Origin: Gemmatimonadota bacterium | GTDB lineage: Bacteria; Gemmatimonadota; Gemmatimonadetes; Longimicrobiales; Gaopeijiaceae | Direction of reading: 5' to 3' | Assembly (NCBI GenBank): GCA_015492755.1 | Contig: WGEM01000171.1 | Span: 1 to 7,723 of the forward strand | Length of the DNA stretch: 7,723 bases | Shown: positions 7,112 to 7,723 of the stretch, piece after piece | Layout: each line of letters begins with the position of its first letter | Numbering within the stretch: position 1 is the stretch's first letter | Position numbers and translations under genes: made by a program | Notes under the pieces: generated by a model | Seen by the model: the letters and a program-made list of their open reading frames with translations, nothing else | Databases searched by the model: none | Told to the model about the DNA's origin: nothing

Positions 7112-7723
7112 ATGAGCGATCTGAGAGGAACGCGGGTTGCGGTGCTCGGCCTCGGGGCCAGCGGCGTCGCGGCCGCACGGTTGGCTCTTTCCAAAGGAGG
7201 AGATGTCTATGTCTCGGATCTGCGTACTGAACCCGCAATTGCAGCTCGTGCAGACGAGCTCCGAGGTGCGGGCGCCGTCGTCGAGCTGGGGCGACACGAT
7301 CTCGAGCGGCTGGAGAGAGCCGACCTCGTCGTCGTCAGTCCCGGAATCCCCCGAGACGCTCCGGTGCTTCGAGCGCTCGCGGATCGTAGTACTCGGTGGA
7401 TCTCCGAGCCTGAGTTCGCCGTTCGGTTCTTCTCGGGTCCACTGATCGCGGTCACCGGGACCAATGGCAAGACGACGACGACCCTTCTGGTGGGGCATCT
7501 GCTGGAGACGGCGGGGCTCGACGCGGCGGTGGGCGGTAACGTGGGCGGCGGGCTCGCCCCGCCGGCGTCCGAACTCGCGCTCCGGACGGGGCCGCCGGAC
7601 TGGTACGTCCTGGAGATGAGTTCCTTCCAGCTCGCCGACGTGGAGACCTTCCGCCCCGACATCGGGGTGGTGACGAACCTCTCGCCCGATCATCTGGATC
7701 GGTACGGGAGCGTGGAGGCGTAC
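7112..7723 (+). CDS. murD: UDP-MurNAc-L-alanine--D-glutamate ligase MurD, 3' end missing
   Basis: Cytoplasmic Mur ligase that adds D-glutamate to UDP-MurNAc-L-Ala. The reading frame runs without a stop from the ATG at 7112 to the right edge, giving exactly 204 codons, a little under half of a typical 440-470-residue MurD. The N-terminal Rossmann-like domain begins RVAVLGLGASGVAAARLA (8-25), with VSDLRTEP (34-41) and the MurD signature VVVSPGIP (73-80), and continues to the interdomain segment SEPEFAVRFF (98-107). The central ATPase domain starts with IAVTGTNGKTTTT (112-124, P-loop Lys120), followed by GGNVGGGLAP (141-150), YVLEMSSFQL (165-174) and TNLSPDHLDRY (188-198). The C-terminal domain is outside the window. 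The ATG gives the expected N-terminus just ahead of the first beta strand. Odd feature: third-position base use differs sharply between the first 111 codons and the remainder. Identity is firm. Confidence 0.96.
   Translation, partial: MSDLRGTRVAVLGLGASGVAAARLALSKGGDVYVSDLRTEPAIAARADELRGAGAVVELGRHDLERLERADLVVVSPGIPRDAPVLRALADRSTRWISEPEFAVRFFSGPLIAVTGTNGKTTTTLLVGHLLETAGLDAAVGGNVGGGLAPPASELALRTGPPDWYVLEMSSFQLADVETFRPDIGVVTNLSPDHLDRYGSVEAY

Noticed and set aside
7084..7230. Small ORF starting at the ATGATG in the mraY-murD spacer (48 codons)
   Set aside because: It overlaps murD out of frame, has no good ribosome binding site, and turns into an Arg/Gly-rich shadow of murD after about ten residues.

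Overview
The window is a segment of a bacterial division and cell wall (dcw) cluster with every gene on the + strand. In order it holds rsmH (5' end missing), ftsL, ftsI with a C-terminal PASTA domain, murE, murF, mraY and murD (3' end missing). The DNA is very GC-rich and third codon positions are mostly G or C, so most reading frames are open on both strands and long antisense frames mean little here. The gene order is the classic one. The meso-diaminopimelate signature in MurE together with a PASTA-bearing FtsI in a high-GC genome would fit a Gemmatimonadota-like or related Gram-negative lineage. That placement is inferred from overall resemblance and was not tested.

Layout: rsmH occupies 1-845 and starts upstream of the window. 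Then come ftsL (845-1129), ftsI (1126-3099), murE (3092-4570), murF (4567-5970), mraY (5972-7078) and murD (7112 to the window end). The first six genes are packed with overlaps of 1, 4, 8 and 4 nt and one 1-nt gap, and each start from ftsL to mraY has a purine-rich ribosome binding site inside the preceding gene. Only the mraY-murD junction has a spacer (33 nt). No promoter or terminator was seen, so the window reads as the interior of one long transcript. There is no stretch above 300 bases without a gene.

How the genes work together: MurD, MurE and MurF successively add D-Glu, meso-diaminopimelate and D-Ala-D-Ala to UDP-MurNAc-L-Ala in the cytoplasm. MraY moves the finished phospho-MurNAc-pentapeptide to the lipid carrier, giving lipid I. 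FtsI cross-links septal peptidoglycan outside the membrane, and FtsL is a small bitopic divisome protein that acts with it. RsmH is a 16S rRNA methyltransferase commonly carried at the head of the cluster.

This is mostly an ordinary core region and I found no new system. The most notable irregularity is in murD. Its N-terminal domain (7112-7444) has far more A/T-ending codons (41 of 111 by hand count) than the rest of the visible gene (9 of 93), with the change falling at the domain boundary. The same segment contains a perfect Shine-Dalgarno-like sequence in front of an out-of-frame ATG.
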